Assembly (NCBI GenBank): GCA_937936695.1
Contig: CALHCK010000132.1
Coordinates: forward strand, 1 to 7,731
Direction of reading: 5' to 3'
From: an uncultured Polaribacter sp.
GTDB lineage: Bacteria > Bacteroidota > Bacteroidia > Flavobacteriales > Flavobacteriaceae
Length of the DNA stretch: 7,731 nucleotides
Made by a program: the position numbers and the translations under genes. The number at the start of each line of letters is the position of its first letter. Within the stretch, counting starts at the first letter, position 1. The notes beneath the pieces are model-generated. The model did no database searches and was not told where the DNA came from. It saw nothing but the letters and a program-made list of their open reading frames with translations. Shown here piece by piece: positions 1 to 5,590 of this stretch.

Positions 1-290
1 CAGAACCTAAAGAAGAACTAATTATAGAAACCCCAAAACTAAATCTAAAAAACATACCTAATTTTACACTACAACAACGTTACAATCTTTTTGAGCAACT
101 TGGTTTTGATAGCATCATACACCAATTAGACACGCAAAAACAAGGTACTAAACATAAATTACTTGCTTTAATACTTGGTATCAGTCCACACAATGCAAAA
201 CATCTTTTAAATGGAACTTACAAAGAATTTACTATAGAACAACAAGAAGAGGTTGAGGAGTTTTTACATAGAAATAAAATAAAAATATAA
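1..290 (+). CDS. 3' end of an unrecognised protein of the putative mobile element (5' truncated by window)
   Basis: An open frame enters from the left edge (first whole codon at base 3) and stops with TAA at 288-290, giving the last 95 residues of a longer protein. The visible part is charged and probably helical. It contains the segment QQRYNLFEQLGFD, then KHKLLALILGISPHNAKHLLNGTY, split here as KHKLLALILG and ISPHNAKHLLNGTY, and ends in a Glu-rich stretch and a basic tail. The LLALILGIS..NAKHLLNG part has the look of a small helix-turn-helix-like C-terminal module. I recall similar C-termini in hypothetical proteins of Bacteroidota islands, but I cannot name a family. It is co-oriented with the HTH and replication genes downstream, 71 nt away, and a hairpin lies in that gap. 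It does not show the C-terminal Arg/His/Tyr pattern of a tyrosine integrase. Confidence 0.7.
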   Translation, partial: EPKEELIIETPKLNLKNIPNFTLQQRYNLFEQLGFDSIIHQLDTQKQGTKHKLLALILGISPHNAKHLLNGTYKEFTIEQQEEVEEFLHRNKIKI

Positions 291-293
291 AAA

Positions 294-315
294 GGGGTCA
301 ACTAAACTAGACCCC
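294..315 (-). terminator. GGGGTC/GACCCC hairpin, possible minus-strand terminator
   Basis: GGGGTC (294-299) and GACCCC (310-315) form a perfect 6-bp GC-rich stem with a 10-nt loop made of AACTA twice. On the minus strand the stem is followed by a T-rich tail (TTTTTATATTTTTATTTT), as in an intrinsic terminator. On the plus strand it is followed by A residues, so it would not terminate the upstream gene. No minus-strand gene is seen feeding into it, so it could instead be an operator or a replication-origin hairpin of the element. Confidence 0.4.
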
Positions 316-335
316 AAAAAATACCCTTCTCACAA

Positions 336-360
336 TTGTACCAGTTTTAAAAAGGTACAA
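336..360. promoter_or_regulatory. Perfect inverted repeat abutting the HTH gene start
   Basis: TTGTACC (336-342) and GGTACAA (354-360) are perfect inverted complements separated by 11 nt, and the ATG of the HTH gene begins at 362. Such a site could be an operator bound by the HTH protein itself (autoregulation), or an RNA hairpin that limits translation initiation. The role is inferred; only the symmetry and position are seen. Confidence 0.45.
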
Positions 361-361
361 A

Positions 362-628
362 ATGAAGTTAATACAAGTAACACCAAATGAATTAAAAGAA
401 ATCATTCAAGAAGTTTTAGACAACAAACTTAATGAGCTTTTACAATTAGGGCATAACACCCAAAAAACAGAATTTTTAACTAGAAAAGAGACAAAAGAAC
501 TTTTGGGAGTTTCTTATGTTACTTTAAACAATTGGCACAGAAAAGGAATTTTAGAACCTAAATACATAGGCAACAAATTGTTTTACGACAAACAAAAAAT
601 AGTTAGTCAATTATCTAGTAAAAACTAA
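362..628 (+). CDS. Small helix-turn-helix (excisionase/MerR-like) DNA-binding protein
   Basis: This 88-residue protein has two parts. Residues about 1-30 form a predicted amphipathic helix (MKLIQVTPNELKEIIQEVLD), probably for dimerisation. Residues about 38-85 form a winged helix-turn-helix of the excisionase/HTH_17 type: LTRKETKELLGVSYVTLNNW, followed by HRKGILEPKYIGNKLFY and a last helix. The pattern of LTRKE, a leucine-rich turn, W..KGIL, and IG....Y is characteristic of this family. In Bacteroidota such proteins sit on integrative elements and phages and act as excisionases or as repressors of element genes. The gene stops with TAA at 626-628, and the replication gene begins with the ATG at 628, a TAATG overlap that implies translational coupling. 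A perfect inverted repeat ends two bases before the start codon and is a candidate binding site. Fold confidence is high; whether it excises, represses or assists replication is not shown. Confidence 0.85.
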   Translation: MKLIQVTPNELKEIIQEVLDNKLNELLQLGHNTQKTEFLTRKETKELLGVSYVTLNNWHRKGILEPKYIGNKLFYDKQKIVSQLSSKN

Positions 629-1551
629 TGCCAGTAGATTACATAAAGGCTCAGTTAAAAAATGTAAATACAGATACTTTAATCAAAAATCCAAAATTTA
701 AGAAAACATTTGAAAGTTACATTGATGAAGATACTGGCGAAATATCTAGAATGATATTAAAGTACTTAAATTTAACTGTCATTATCTTTAGAAATGAGCG
801 GGTTTTATTAACTGGTAGTTTGCACTACTACCATAACAAGGGTTTGCATAATTACAATGATTTCAATTTTTTAGATGTACAGAAAACTATTTATCAAATT
901 TCTAATTTACTAGACGTAACAATTAGTAACGTAATTCTATTAAATATTGAATTTGGAGTTAATTTAACCCCCTATTTTAACCCTAATTACATTATCCATA
1001 ATTTACAACTCCATAGAGGCAAAGAGTTCTTAAAACCGTATGATTTCAACTATAAAGCTACTAAGCATCAAAGATTTTGGATAAAAGTTTATAATAAAGG
1101 AGAACATTTTAAACGACCTAACAATATTTTAAGAATAGAATTAAAATATAAAAAAATGATAGACTTAAATAAATTAGGTTTATACACTTTTGAAGACCTA
1201 ATAAATCCTAGTATTTATAATAAACTATTAGAGCTTTTAGTTTCTAAATGGAGTGAATCTATAGTGTATGATTATTCTATTAAAACTATAGGATTAAAAC
1301 CACTAGAAAAGACCAAATTATTACAATACCAAAACATAAACTACTGGTTAAACCTAAGCAACCAAGAAAGACAAAGACAGAAAACTAAATTAAGAGACTT
1401 ATCTAAAAATTTTGGCTCTAACATTCAACAAGAAGTTAAAGCAATGATACTTTTAAAATGGAGTTCTTTATTTGAAAAATGTATACTAAATAACCAATCT
1501 TATAAAGGGTTAATTAATATACAAAAAGAGTTTAAGAGGTTAATTTGTTAA
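628..1551 (+). CDS. Replication initiation protein, filamentous-phage gene II/CRI-like
   Basis: This 307-residue protein resembles rolling-circle initiators of the gene II/X and CRI type used by filamentous phages and small plasmids. Visible motifs are: a strand-rich N-terminus; LTGSLHYYHNKGLHNYNDF (61-79), comparable to the GS....GHN segment of gene II proteins; a hydrophobic run ending in IEFGVNL (107-113); KVYNKG (153-158), with the Tyr and Lys typical of the nicking motif; and LRIELKYKK (168-176), very typical of this family. The C-terminal 100 residues are helical and basic. Length fits (gene II proteins are roughly 300-410 residues) and the frame looks intact. Known members nick the double-stranded origin through a tyrosine and start rolling-circle replication. 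Y155 is the best candidate nucleophile, by inference. The gene overlaps the HTH gene by one base. No coat, assembly or mobilisation gene is visible, so a phage satellite, plasmid-like integrative element or true inovirus remain possible. Confidence 0.72.
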   Translation: MPVDYIKAQLKNVNTDTLIKNPKFKKTFESYIDEDTGEISRMILKYLNLTVIIFRNERVLLTGSLHYYHNKGLHNYNDFNFLDVQKTIYQISNLLDVTISNVILLNIEFGVNLTPYFNPNYIIHNLQLHRGKEFLKPYDFNYKATKHQRFWIKVYNKGEHFKRPNNILRIELKYKKMIDLNKLGLYTFEDLINPSIYNKLLELLVSKWSESIVYDYSIKTIGLKPLEKTKLLQYQNINYWLNLSNQERQRQKTKLRDLSKNFGSNIQQEVKAMILLKWSSLFEKCILNNQSYKGLINIQKEFKRLIC

Positions 1552-1605
1552 CATTGAATAATCAAGATATTTCAAATTGTTTTTCGCACTATAAAAAAGG
1601 GAGCT

Positions 1606-1622
1606 GTAATAATCAGTATTAC
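1606..1622 (+). terminator. Weak AT-rich hairpin downstream of the replication gene
   Basis: GTAATA (1606-1611) and TATTAC (1617-1622) form a 6-bp stem with a 5-nt loop, 55 nt after the rep stop codon. It lacks a clean T-run, so it is at best a weak terminator. It may equally be a structural element of the attachment or origin region. Confidence 0.2.
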
Positions 1623-1689
1623 TTAAATTAAACTCATTTTGAATTGTTTTTACAACGGTAAAAAGAAAAAAGAAACGAACCTATTTCAC

Positions 1690-1779
1690 ATCAAATAAAA
1701 GATGTTGCCACAACGTTGCCACAGTTTTTTTGCCCTTAATCGTATCAAATCAAAAAATGTTGCCTCCGATGTTGACACT
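1690..1779. repeat. Two imperfect ~35-nt direct repeats containing four GTTGCC-type motifs
   Basis: Unit 1 (1690-1723) and unit 2 (1744-1778) both begin with ATCAAAT, continue with an A-rich tract into ATGTTGCC, and then carry a second copy of the motif. The motif copies are GTTGCCACA at 1704-1712, GTTGCCACA at 1715-1723, GTTGCCTCC at 1759-1767 and GTTGACACT at 1771-1779. Within each unit the copies are spaced 11 or 12 nt, about one helical turn, as expected for proteins bound on one face of DNA. The overlap of copies 1 and 2 also creates the palindrome CAACGTTG (1711-1718). Candidate roles are arm-type integrase/excisionase sites or initiator iterons; neither is proven. Confidence 0.6.
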
Positions 1780-1788
1780 ATTAAAAAT

Positions 1789-1827
1789 AAAAAATCCTTA
1801 ATACTCTAATATATAGATTATTAAGGA
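1789..1827 (-). terminator. Intrinsic terminator of tRNA-Asp
   Basis: Read on the minus strand, TCCTTAATA (1827-1819) pairs with TATTAAGGA (1803-1795). After one mismatch, TCTA/TAGA extends the stem to a 5-nt loop. The stem is followed by six T (1794-1789), then A and five more T. It starts 10 nt past the tRNA 3' end, where a tRNA terminator is expected. Confidence 0.8.
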
Positions 1828-1836
1828 AATTTAAAG

Positions 1837-1910
1837 CGGTCTGGACGGGACTCGAACCCGCGACCCCCTGCGTGACAGGCAGGTATTCTAACCAGCTGAA
1901 CTACCAGACC
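1837..1910 (-). tRNA. tRNA-Asp(GTC)
   Basis: The minus strand folds as a complete cloverleaf. The acceptor stem GGTCTGG/CCAGACC is perfectly paired with discriminator G. The D arm is GTTC/GAAT, the anticodon stem is CCTGC/GCAGG with loop CTGTCAC, and the T arm is GCGGG/CCCGT with loop TTCGAGT. The anticodon GTC (plus-strand 1874-1876) decodes Asp codons GAC and GAT. The 3' CCA is not encoded (the next bases are C, TTT) and must be added after transcription. The gene has its own promoter and terminator. Its 3' end faces the putative mobile element, the usual geometry for integration into tRNA genes. Confidence 0.97.
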
Positions 1911-1927
1911 GTTGCTATTAGCGGGTG

Positions 1928-1958
1928 CAAATATACAACCCTTTTTTAGTTACACAAA
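1928..1958 (-). promoter_or_regulatory. Bacteroidota-type promoter of tRNA-Asp
   Basis: On the minus strand, TTTG (1958-1955) is followed after exactly 19 nt by TATATTTG (1935-1928). This matches the -33 TTTG and -7 TAnnTTTG consensus of the Bacteroidota primary sigma factor. The -7 box lies 17 nt before the mature tRNA 5' end, leaving a short leader. The -33 box is only 6 nt from the DUF58 stop codon. Confidence 0.8.
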
Positions 1959-1964
1959 CTTTTT

Positions 1965-2885
1965 TTAATAAAATTTACGCCTTTTCACCAAATAATTAGT
2001 TAGTACTTCGTTATAACCTGCATTAATATCTACAGGAACATAATCTATTTTATATTGCAAACACCTTGTTTTTAAATCATTAAAGTAATTGCTTATTAAT
2101 TCTTTGTATTTATCTTTAATATTTTCAGCATAAATATTTATTTCTTGCCCAGTCTCTACATCCACAAATTTTTTGGGTGTATTGTTAAAATTAAAATCAA
2201 ATTCTGTTACAGCATCGTATGTATGAAACAAAACTACTTCATGTTTATTGTGTTTTAAATGTCTTAAAGCTTCAAATAAACCTTCATTATCTTTTGTGGT
2301 CTGAAACATATCTGTAAATAAAAACACCAAAGATCTTCTATGTAGCTTTTCTGCAATTTCATGCAAATATTTATAGGTTTCTGTAGTTTTCTTAGAAGTA
2401 GCTGTTAAAAGAAGTTCTAATTGATGTAATATCATATTTCTATGTCGTTCACTTCCTTTTTCGGGCGCATAATATTCGTAGTTATCAGAATATACACTTA
2501 AACCAACCGCATCGCTTTGTCTTTTTAGTAATTCCATTAAAGCTGCAGAAGCTACTGCCGAATATCCAACTTTATTTAAATTATTTAATTGTTGTTTTTT
2601 TACTATCGGATAATGCATAGACGCAGAATTGTCTATAATTATATGACATCTTAAATTAGTTTCCTCTTCATATTTTTTGGTATATAGCTTTTCTGTTTTT
2701 GCAAACAATTTCCAATCTATATGCCTTGTACTTTCTCCTTTATTATACAATTTATGCTCAGAAAACTCAACCGAAAATCCATGAAAAGGACTTTTATGCA
2801 TTCCTGTTATAAACCCTTCTACAACTTGTTTAGCTAAAATATTTAGGTTTTTAATTTCAGAGGACTTAATTTCAGATAACTTCAT
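1965..2885 (-). CDS. DUF58 domain protein with von Willebrand A-like MIDAS
   Basis: This 306-residue soluble protein has no signal peptide or membrane segment. The DUF58 signature GESTRHIDWKLFAKTEKLYT lies at 50-69, followed by KKYEEE. It leads into a strand ending in the MIDAS-type motif D85-N-S87-A-S89, which binds a divalent cation in von Willebrand A domains. Later vWA-like elements are DAVGLSVYSD (125-134) and FLFTDMF (188-194), with D192 as a likely further metal ligand. In Bacteroidota, DUF58 proteins usually sit beside a MoxR-family AAA+ ATPase and Bat proteins, linked to stress tolerance and complex maturation. Here no MoxR or Bat gene is adjacent, so it appears to be an orphan copy. 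Upstream lies a 217-nt gap with the thioredoxin terminators; TAnnTTTA-like boxes occur before the gene, but no promoter is convincing. The exact cellular function is unknown. Confidence 0.88.
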   Translation of the reverse strand: MKLSEIKSSEIKNLNILAKQVVEGFITGMHKSPFHGFSVEFSEHKLYNKGESTRHIDWKLFAKTEKLYTKKYEEETNLRCHIIIDNSASMHYPIVKKQQLNNLNKVGYSAVASAALMELLKRQSDAVGLSVYSDNYEYYAPEKGSERHRNMILHQLELLLTATSKKTTETYKYLHEIAEKLHRRSLVFLFTDMFQTTKDNEGLFEALRHLKHNKHEVVLFHTYDAVTEFDFNFNNTPKKFVDVETGQEINIYAENIKDKYKELISNYFNDLKTRCLQYKIDYVPVDINAGYNEVLTNYLVKRRKFY

Positions 2886-3001
2886 TTTTATTGTACTAAT
2901 TCTTAAATGTATAAAATTAAACCTTTACCTATTTTTATTCTTTCCTTTCAAAAAAAATAAGCTTTTCTGTTTAATTTAAATATACCTATAATAGCTTAAC
3001 T

Positions 3002-3029
3002 AAAAAAATTACAATACTATTTATTGTAA
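3002..3029 (-). terminator. Second hairpin-plus-T-run downstream of trxA
   Basis: TTACAATA (3009-3016) and TATTGTAA (3022-3029) are a perfect 8-bp inverted repeat with a 5-nt loop. On the minus strand the stem is followed by seven T (3008-3002). It lies just beyond the stronger trxA terminator and would act as a back-up stop, insulating the DUF58 gene. Confidence 0.55.
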
Positions 3030-3046
3030 AATGTAAAAAAAAGGAC

Positions 3047-3082
3047 AAAAAAAAGGTTTGGATAAACAACCAAACCTTTTTT
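3047..3082 (-). terminator. Intrinsic terminator of trxA
   Basis: GGTTTGG (minus strand 3076-3070) pairs with CCAAACC (3061-3055) across an 8-nt loop. The stem extends by six A-T pairs to 13 bp and runs into eight T (3054-3047). It starts 20 nt after the thioredoxin stop codon and is the strongest terminator in the window. A/T runs on both sides make it potentially bidirectional. Confidence 0.9.
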
Positions 3083-3102
3083 CTGTATTTATTATGCAGT
3101 TA

Positions 3103-3420
3103 TTAAATTGCTGCATCTATTTTACCTGTGTAAACATTTTTAGGTGCAACACCTACTTGTTTATCTACAACCTCTCCGTTTTTAAATATTAAAACAGTAG
3201 GTATATTTCTAACACCATATTTAGCAGCAAATTCCTGATTAGCATCAACATCTACCTTACCAACAACCGCTTTACCATCATACTCTCCATGAATTTCATC
3301 TACAATTGGTCCTACCATTCTACATGGTCCACACCAAGCTGCCCAAAAATCTACCAATACTGGTTTATCAGATTTTAATACTATCTCTTCAAAATTTGCG
3401 TCTGTTATCTCTAATGCCAT
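3103..3420 (-). CDS. trxA: Thioredoxin
   Basis: This 105-residue protein is the standard length for a cytoplasmic thioredoxin. The redox-active WCGPC is at 29-33 (Cys30 and Cys33), preceded by VLVDFWAAWC with the buried Asp24. The conserved cis-proline segment NIPT gives Pro74. The pattern GV.NIPT.L.F.NGE..D..VG completes the fold. It would reduce protein disulfides using electrons from thioredoxin reductase, supplying ribonucleotide reductase, methionine sulfoxide reductases and peroxiredoxins. No signal peptide is present. It is flanked by its own candidate promoter and two terminators, so it is probably transcribed alone, although read-through from metF, 156 nt upstream, is possible. Confidence 0.97.
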   Translation of the reverse strand: MALEITDANFEEIVLKSDKPVLVDFWAAWCGPCRMVGPIVDEIHGEYDGKAVVGKVDVDANQEFAAKYGVRNIPTVLIFKNGEVVDKQVGVAPKNVYTGKIDAAI

Positions 3421-3460
3421 TTTTATATATTTTTAATGTGTTATTTAATCTTTTATCTTA

Positions 3461-3468
3461 CAAAAGTA
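3461..3468 (-). promoter_or_regulatory. Candidate -7 box of the trxA promoter
   Basis: TACTTTTG on the minus strand fits the TAnnTTTG consensus and lies 40 nt before the thioredoxin ATG, giving a leader of about 35 nt. At the -33 spacing there is only TTCT instead of TTTG, so the upstream box is weak. Confidence 0.5.
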
Positions 3469-3576
3469 AACATTTTATCTGCTTTGTAGAATTAAAAAAA
3501 ATTGCTTTTTATTATTTGTCTATCAAAACTTTTTATGCTTACAATTTAAGAATTTAAATAAATAACAAACTTATTT

Positions 3577-4533
3577 TTAAAACAATTCTTTTGCAATTGC
3601 ATAAATATTATCACTTTTACCCATAGAGTAGTAATGTAAAACAGGTACACCTGCAGCTAATAACTCTTTAGATTGCTGTATTGCAAACTCAGTTCCTATT
3701 TGTCTAACAGCCTTGTTGTCTTTTGCATCTTCTACAGCATCTATTAAATCTTGCGGTAAATCAATTTTAAAAACTTGTGGCAATAATTGTAAATGACGCT
3801 TTACAGCAATAGGTTTAATACCTGGTATAATAGGTATATCAATACCAATTTCTCTTGCTTTTTTTACAAACTCAAAATACTTATTATTATCAAAAAACAT
3901 TTGAGTAACCACATAATCTGCTCCGGCATCTACTTTTGCCTTTAACCTTTTTAAATCGGTTACTAAAGACGGAGACTCCATGTGCTTTTCAGGATAACCA
4001 GCAACACCAATACAAAAATCAGATTTATGTTCTACAATTACACCATCGTGTAAATACTCGCCCTTGTTTAATTTTGCTATCTGATTTACCAAATCACTTG
4101 CATACGCATTTCCACCTTTTGTTGGCGTAAAATACGATTCTTCCCTCATTGCATCCCCTCTTAAAGCCATTACATTATCAATTCCTAAATAATGACAATC
4201 TATTAAAACATACTCTGTTTCTTCTTTTGTAAAACCACCACATAATAAATGCGGTATAGCATCTACATCATATTTATGCTTAATAGAAGCACAAATACCA
4301 ACCGTACCAGGTCTCATACGAGTAATACGTTTTTCTAAAAGACCGTTACCTTTATTTACATAAACATGTTCTTCTCTAGAAGTAGTTACATCAATAAAAG
4401 GAGGTTTAAACTCCATTAAAGGATCTATATTTTTATATAAATCATTAATATTTTTTCCTTTCTTAGGTGGTATTACCTCAAACGAAAACAATGTTTTTCC
4501 GTTAGCATTTTTTATATGCTCCGTTACTTTCAT
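3577..4533 (-). CDS. metF: Methylenetetrahydrofolate reductase
   Basis: This 318-residue protein is a full-length bacterial MetF. It is an FAD-dependent TIM-barrel enzyme that reduces 5,10-methylene-THF to 5-methyl-THF, the methyl donor for MetH. Visible family features are: FSFEVIPPK (16-24) with the catalytic Glu19 (E. coli Glu28); DVTTSREEH (48-56); ALRGD (123-127) with Asp127 (E. coli Asp120, near the flavin); GVAGYPEKH (176-184); the folate-site segment VTQMFFDN (209-216); and PIIPGIKPI (234-242). The C-terminus ends normally. Its start MKVTEHI is the usual one for flavobacterial MetF. It lies downstream of metH and the MTHFR-like paralogue on the same strand, but 117 nt away and behind a GC-rich repeat that ends 17 nt before its ATG. 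Expression may therefore be tuned separately. Only a weak AT-rich hairpin (3560-3576) follows the stop. Confidence 0.96.
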   Translation of the reverse strand: MKVTEHIKNANGKTLFSFEVIPPKKGKNINDLYKNIDPLMEFKPPFIDVTTSREEHVYVNKGNGLLEKRITRMRPGTVGICASIKHKYDVDAIPHLLCGGFTKEETEYVLIDCHYLGIDNVMALRGDAMREESYFTPTKGGNAYASDLVNQIAKLNKGEYLHDGVIVEHKSDFCIGVAGYPEKHMESPSLVTDLKRLKAKVDAGADYVVTQMFFDNNKYFEFVKKAREIGIDIPIIPGIKPIAVKRHLQLLPQVFKIDLPQDLIDAVEDAKDNKAVRQIGTEFAIQQSKELLAAGVPVLHYYSMGKSDNIYAIAKELF

Positions 4534-4550
4534 AATATTTTTCTTTTTTT

Positions 4551-4631
4551 GGGCGTTCCCAAAGGTCGCGCTTTACGTTACAAGTCCTCGCTCGTACCTC
4601 GCTGTGGGCTTTCCTCTTCAATCGCTAACGC
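4551..4631. repeat. GC-rich flavobacterial-type intergenic repeat in the metF leader
   Basis: This 81-nt block is clearly richer in GC than everything around it. It begins GGGCGTTCCCAAAGGTCG and ends CAATCGCTAACGC. GCGTT (4553-4557) and AACGC (4627-4631) are inverted, so the ends can pair. AAGTCC and GGGCTT form an inner stem with one G-T wobble, around a direct repeat of CCTCGCT. I recall closely similar elements scattered between genes in Flavobacteriaceae genomes. That link is from memory and was not searched. It contains no gene, and it lies in the untranslated leader of metF if metF is read from metH. Confidence 0.65.
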
Positions 4632-4650
4632 AAAACTACTATTCTTATTT

Positions 4651-5589
4651 TTAAAAATCTTTAGAACAGTTGTACTTATTCATCATCAATTTAACATCTT
4701 TTAAAAGCTCTATAGATGCATCAATCTCTGCTTTTCTTATAGAAACACTTTCTATATTAAAACCAACAGGAATGTTTTTAGATTCGCAATACTCTAATAA
4801 TTCCTTTGCAATACGCTTACAAACTGTTACAGATTCTGCTAAAATATCTTTAGAATTTTTTAAATCGTTCACCAACCACTTTGGTATATCTATGCCCAAC
4901 CACTCCATAAACTCCATTGTTTTTAAAGAACCACAAGGAGTTAAAGTAAAAATAATAGGTAGTAACTCTCTATTATTGTTTATAGAATTATAGTAATAAT
5001 CCGATAAAAAACTTTTAGTATTATTTAAATTATACACGCACTGAGATATAAAAAAATTACATCCTTTATCTATTTTATTAAATAAACGCACATGTTCATC
5101 ATTCTTTTTAAAATGCCTTTCGGGTATAGTAACACCACCTAATTGTAACGCATTTTTAGCTTTTTTATTTATCAAATAAGCATCGTTTAAAGAAAGTGCT
5201 GTTTTTTGTTTTGTAGATGGTGTACCTACAAAAACAGAAAAATCTATATGCTTAGCATTATTCTGTATCCAATTATGTAGTTCTTCTTCAGAATATTTAC
5301 CAACACTCTTGTAAATGATTTTTGGTAAATTTAAATCGTTTAAATAGTTTGTATTATATACATCCGGACTTAAAGTTTCCATAAACGGAAAAGGTCTTGG
5401 TGTATTATTTCTCGAAGATTCGTCTTGAATATCATACAAAACCAAACCATCAATATCTAAACCATTAATACGATCTATCTGTTTTTTAGCAATAGCCTTT
5501 ATTTTAGTTTCGTCAGTATTTAATTTAGGAGGCGTTAACCCATAAAGTAATACTCCAGACTTTTTATTATTAATCTTATCTACTAACAT
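4651..5589 (-). CDS. Divergent methylenetetrahydrofolate reductase-like protein, catalytic residues replaced
   Basis: This 312-residue protein is a distant MetF paralogue, homologous along its length to the MetF encoded next door. Corresponding segments are: LLYGLTPPK (14-22) for MetF FSFEVIPPK; FVGTPS (120-125) for LRGD; GGVTIPERH (151-159) for GVAGYPEKH; DKGCNFFISQCVYN (174-187) for DAGADYVVTQMFFD; and LPIIFTLTPCG (210-220) for IPIIPGIKP. In this alignment the catalytic Glu of MetF is Gly17, and the LRGD Asp is Thr123. The Gln of the folate-site segment (Gln183) is kept. It may thus bind folate or flavin without doing standard MTHFR chemistry, or act on another substrate or as a partner of MetF/MetH. 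It starts one base after the stop of the 78-residue gene and lies in the metH-metF cluster, which supports a one-carbon role. The exact function is unknown. Confidence 0.8.
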   Translation of the reverse strand: MLVDKINNKKSGVLLYGLTPPKLNTDETKIKAIAKKQIDRINGLDIDGLVLYDIQDESSRNNTPRPFPFMETLSPDVYNTNYLNDLNLPKIIYKSVGKYSEEELHNWIQNNAKHIDFSVFVGTPSTKQKTALSLNDAYLINKKAKNALQLGGVTIPERHFKKNDEHVRLFNKIDKGCNFFISQCVYNLNNTKSFLSDYYYNSINNNRELLPIIFTLTPCGSLKTMEFMEWLGIDIPKWLVNDLKNSKDILAESVTVCKRIAKELLEYCESKNIPVGFNIESVSIRKAEIDASIELLKDVKLMMNKYNCSKDF

Positions 5590-5590
5590 T

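Larger units (their letters stand above)
1552..1794. other. Non-coding end of the element between rep and tRNA-Asp, with direct repeats
   Basis: No convincing gene is present in either strand between the replication gene stop and the tRNA terminator. The stretch holds repeated sequence: AATTGTTTTT at 1575-1584 and 1642-1651, a small GTAATA/TATTAC hairpin at 1606-1622, A-rich tracts, and the GTTGCC repeats annotated separately. Next to a tRNA 3' end, this layout fits an attachment region with recombinase-binding sites, or a replication origin downstream of rep. No duplicate of the tRNA 3' sequence occurs elsewhere in the window. Confidence 0.5.

Noticed and set aside
1690..1779. CRISPR array
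   Set aside because: The repeats are few, imperfect and spaced by about one helical turn, with no spacers of uniform length and no cas genes.
3306..3557. Plus-strand 83-codon open frame
   Set aside because: It overlaps the start of trxA on the opposite strand, its protein is a low-complexity hydrophobic translation of AT-rich antisense and promoter DNA, and it resembles no family.
3560..3576. Terminator of metF
   Set aside because: AAATAA/TTATTT forms only an AT stem of 6 bp with a poor T-run, too weak to call, though transcription may still end nearby.
3936..4130. Plus-strand 64-codon open frame
   Set aside because: It is antisense within metF and has no recognisable protein features.
4516..4704. 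Plus-strand 62-codon open frame across the GC-rich repeat
   Set aside because: It spans the metF start, the intergenic repeat and the end of the MTHFR-like gene in antisense; the repeat simply lacks stops in this frame.
4670..4993. Plus-strand 107-codon open frame
   Set aside because: It lies entirely antisense within the MTHFR-like gene, which has clear homology to MetF on the other strand.
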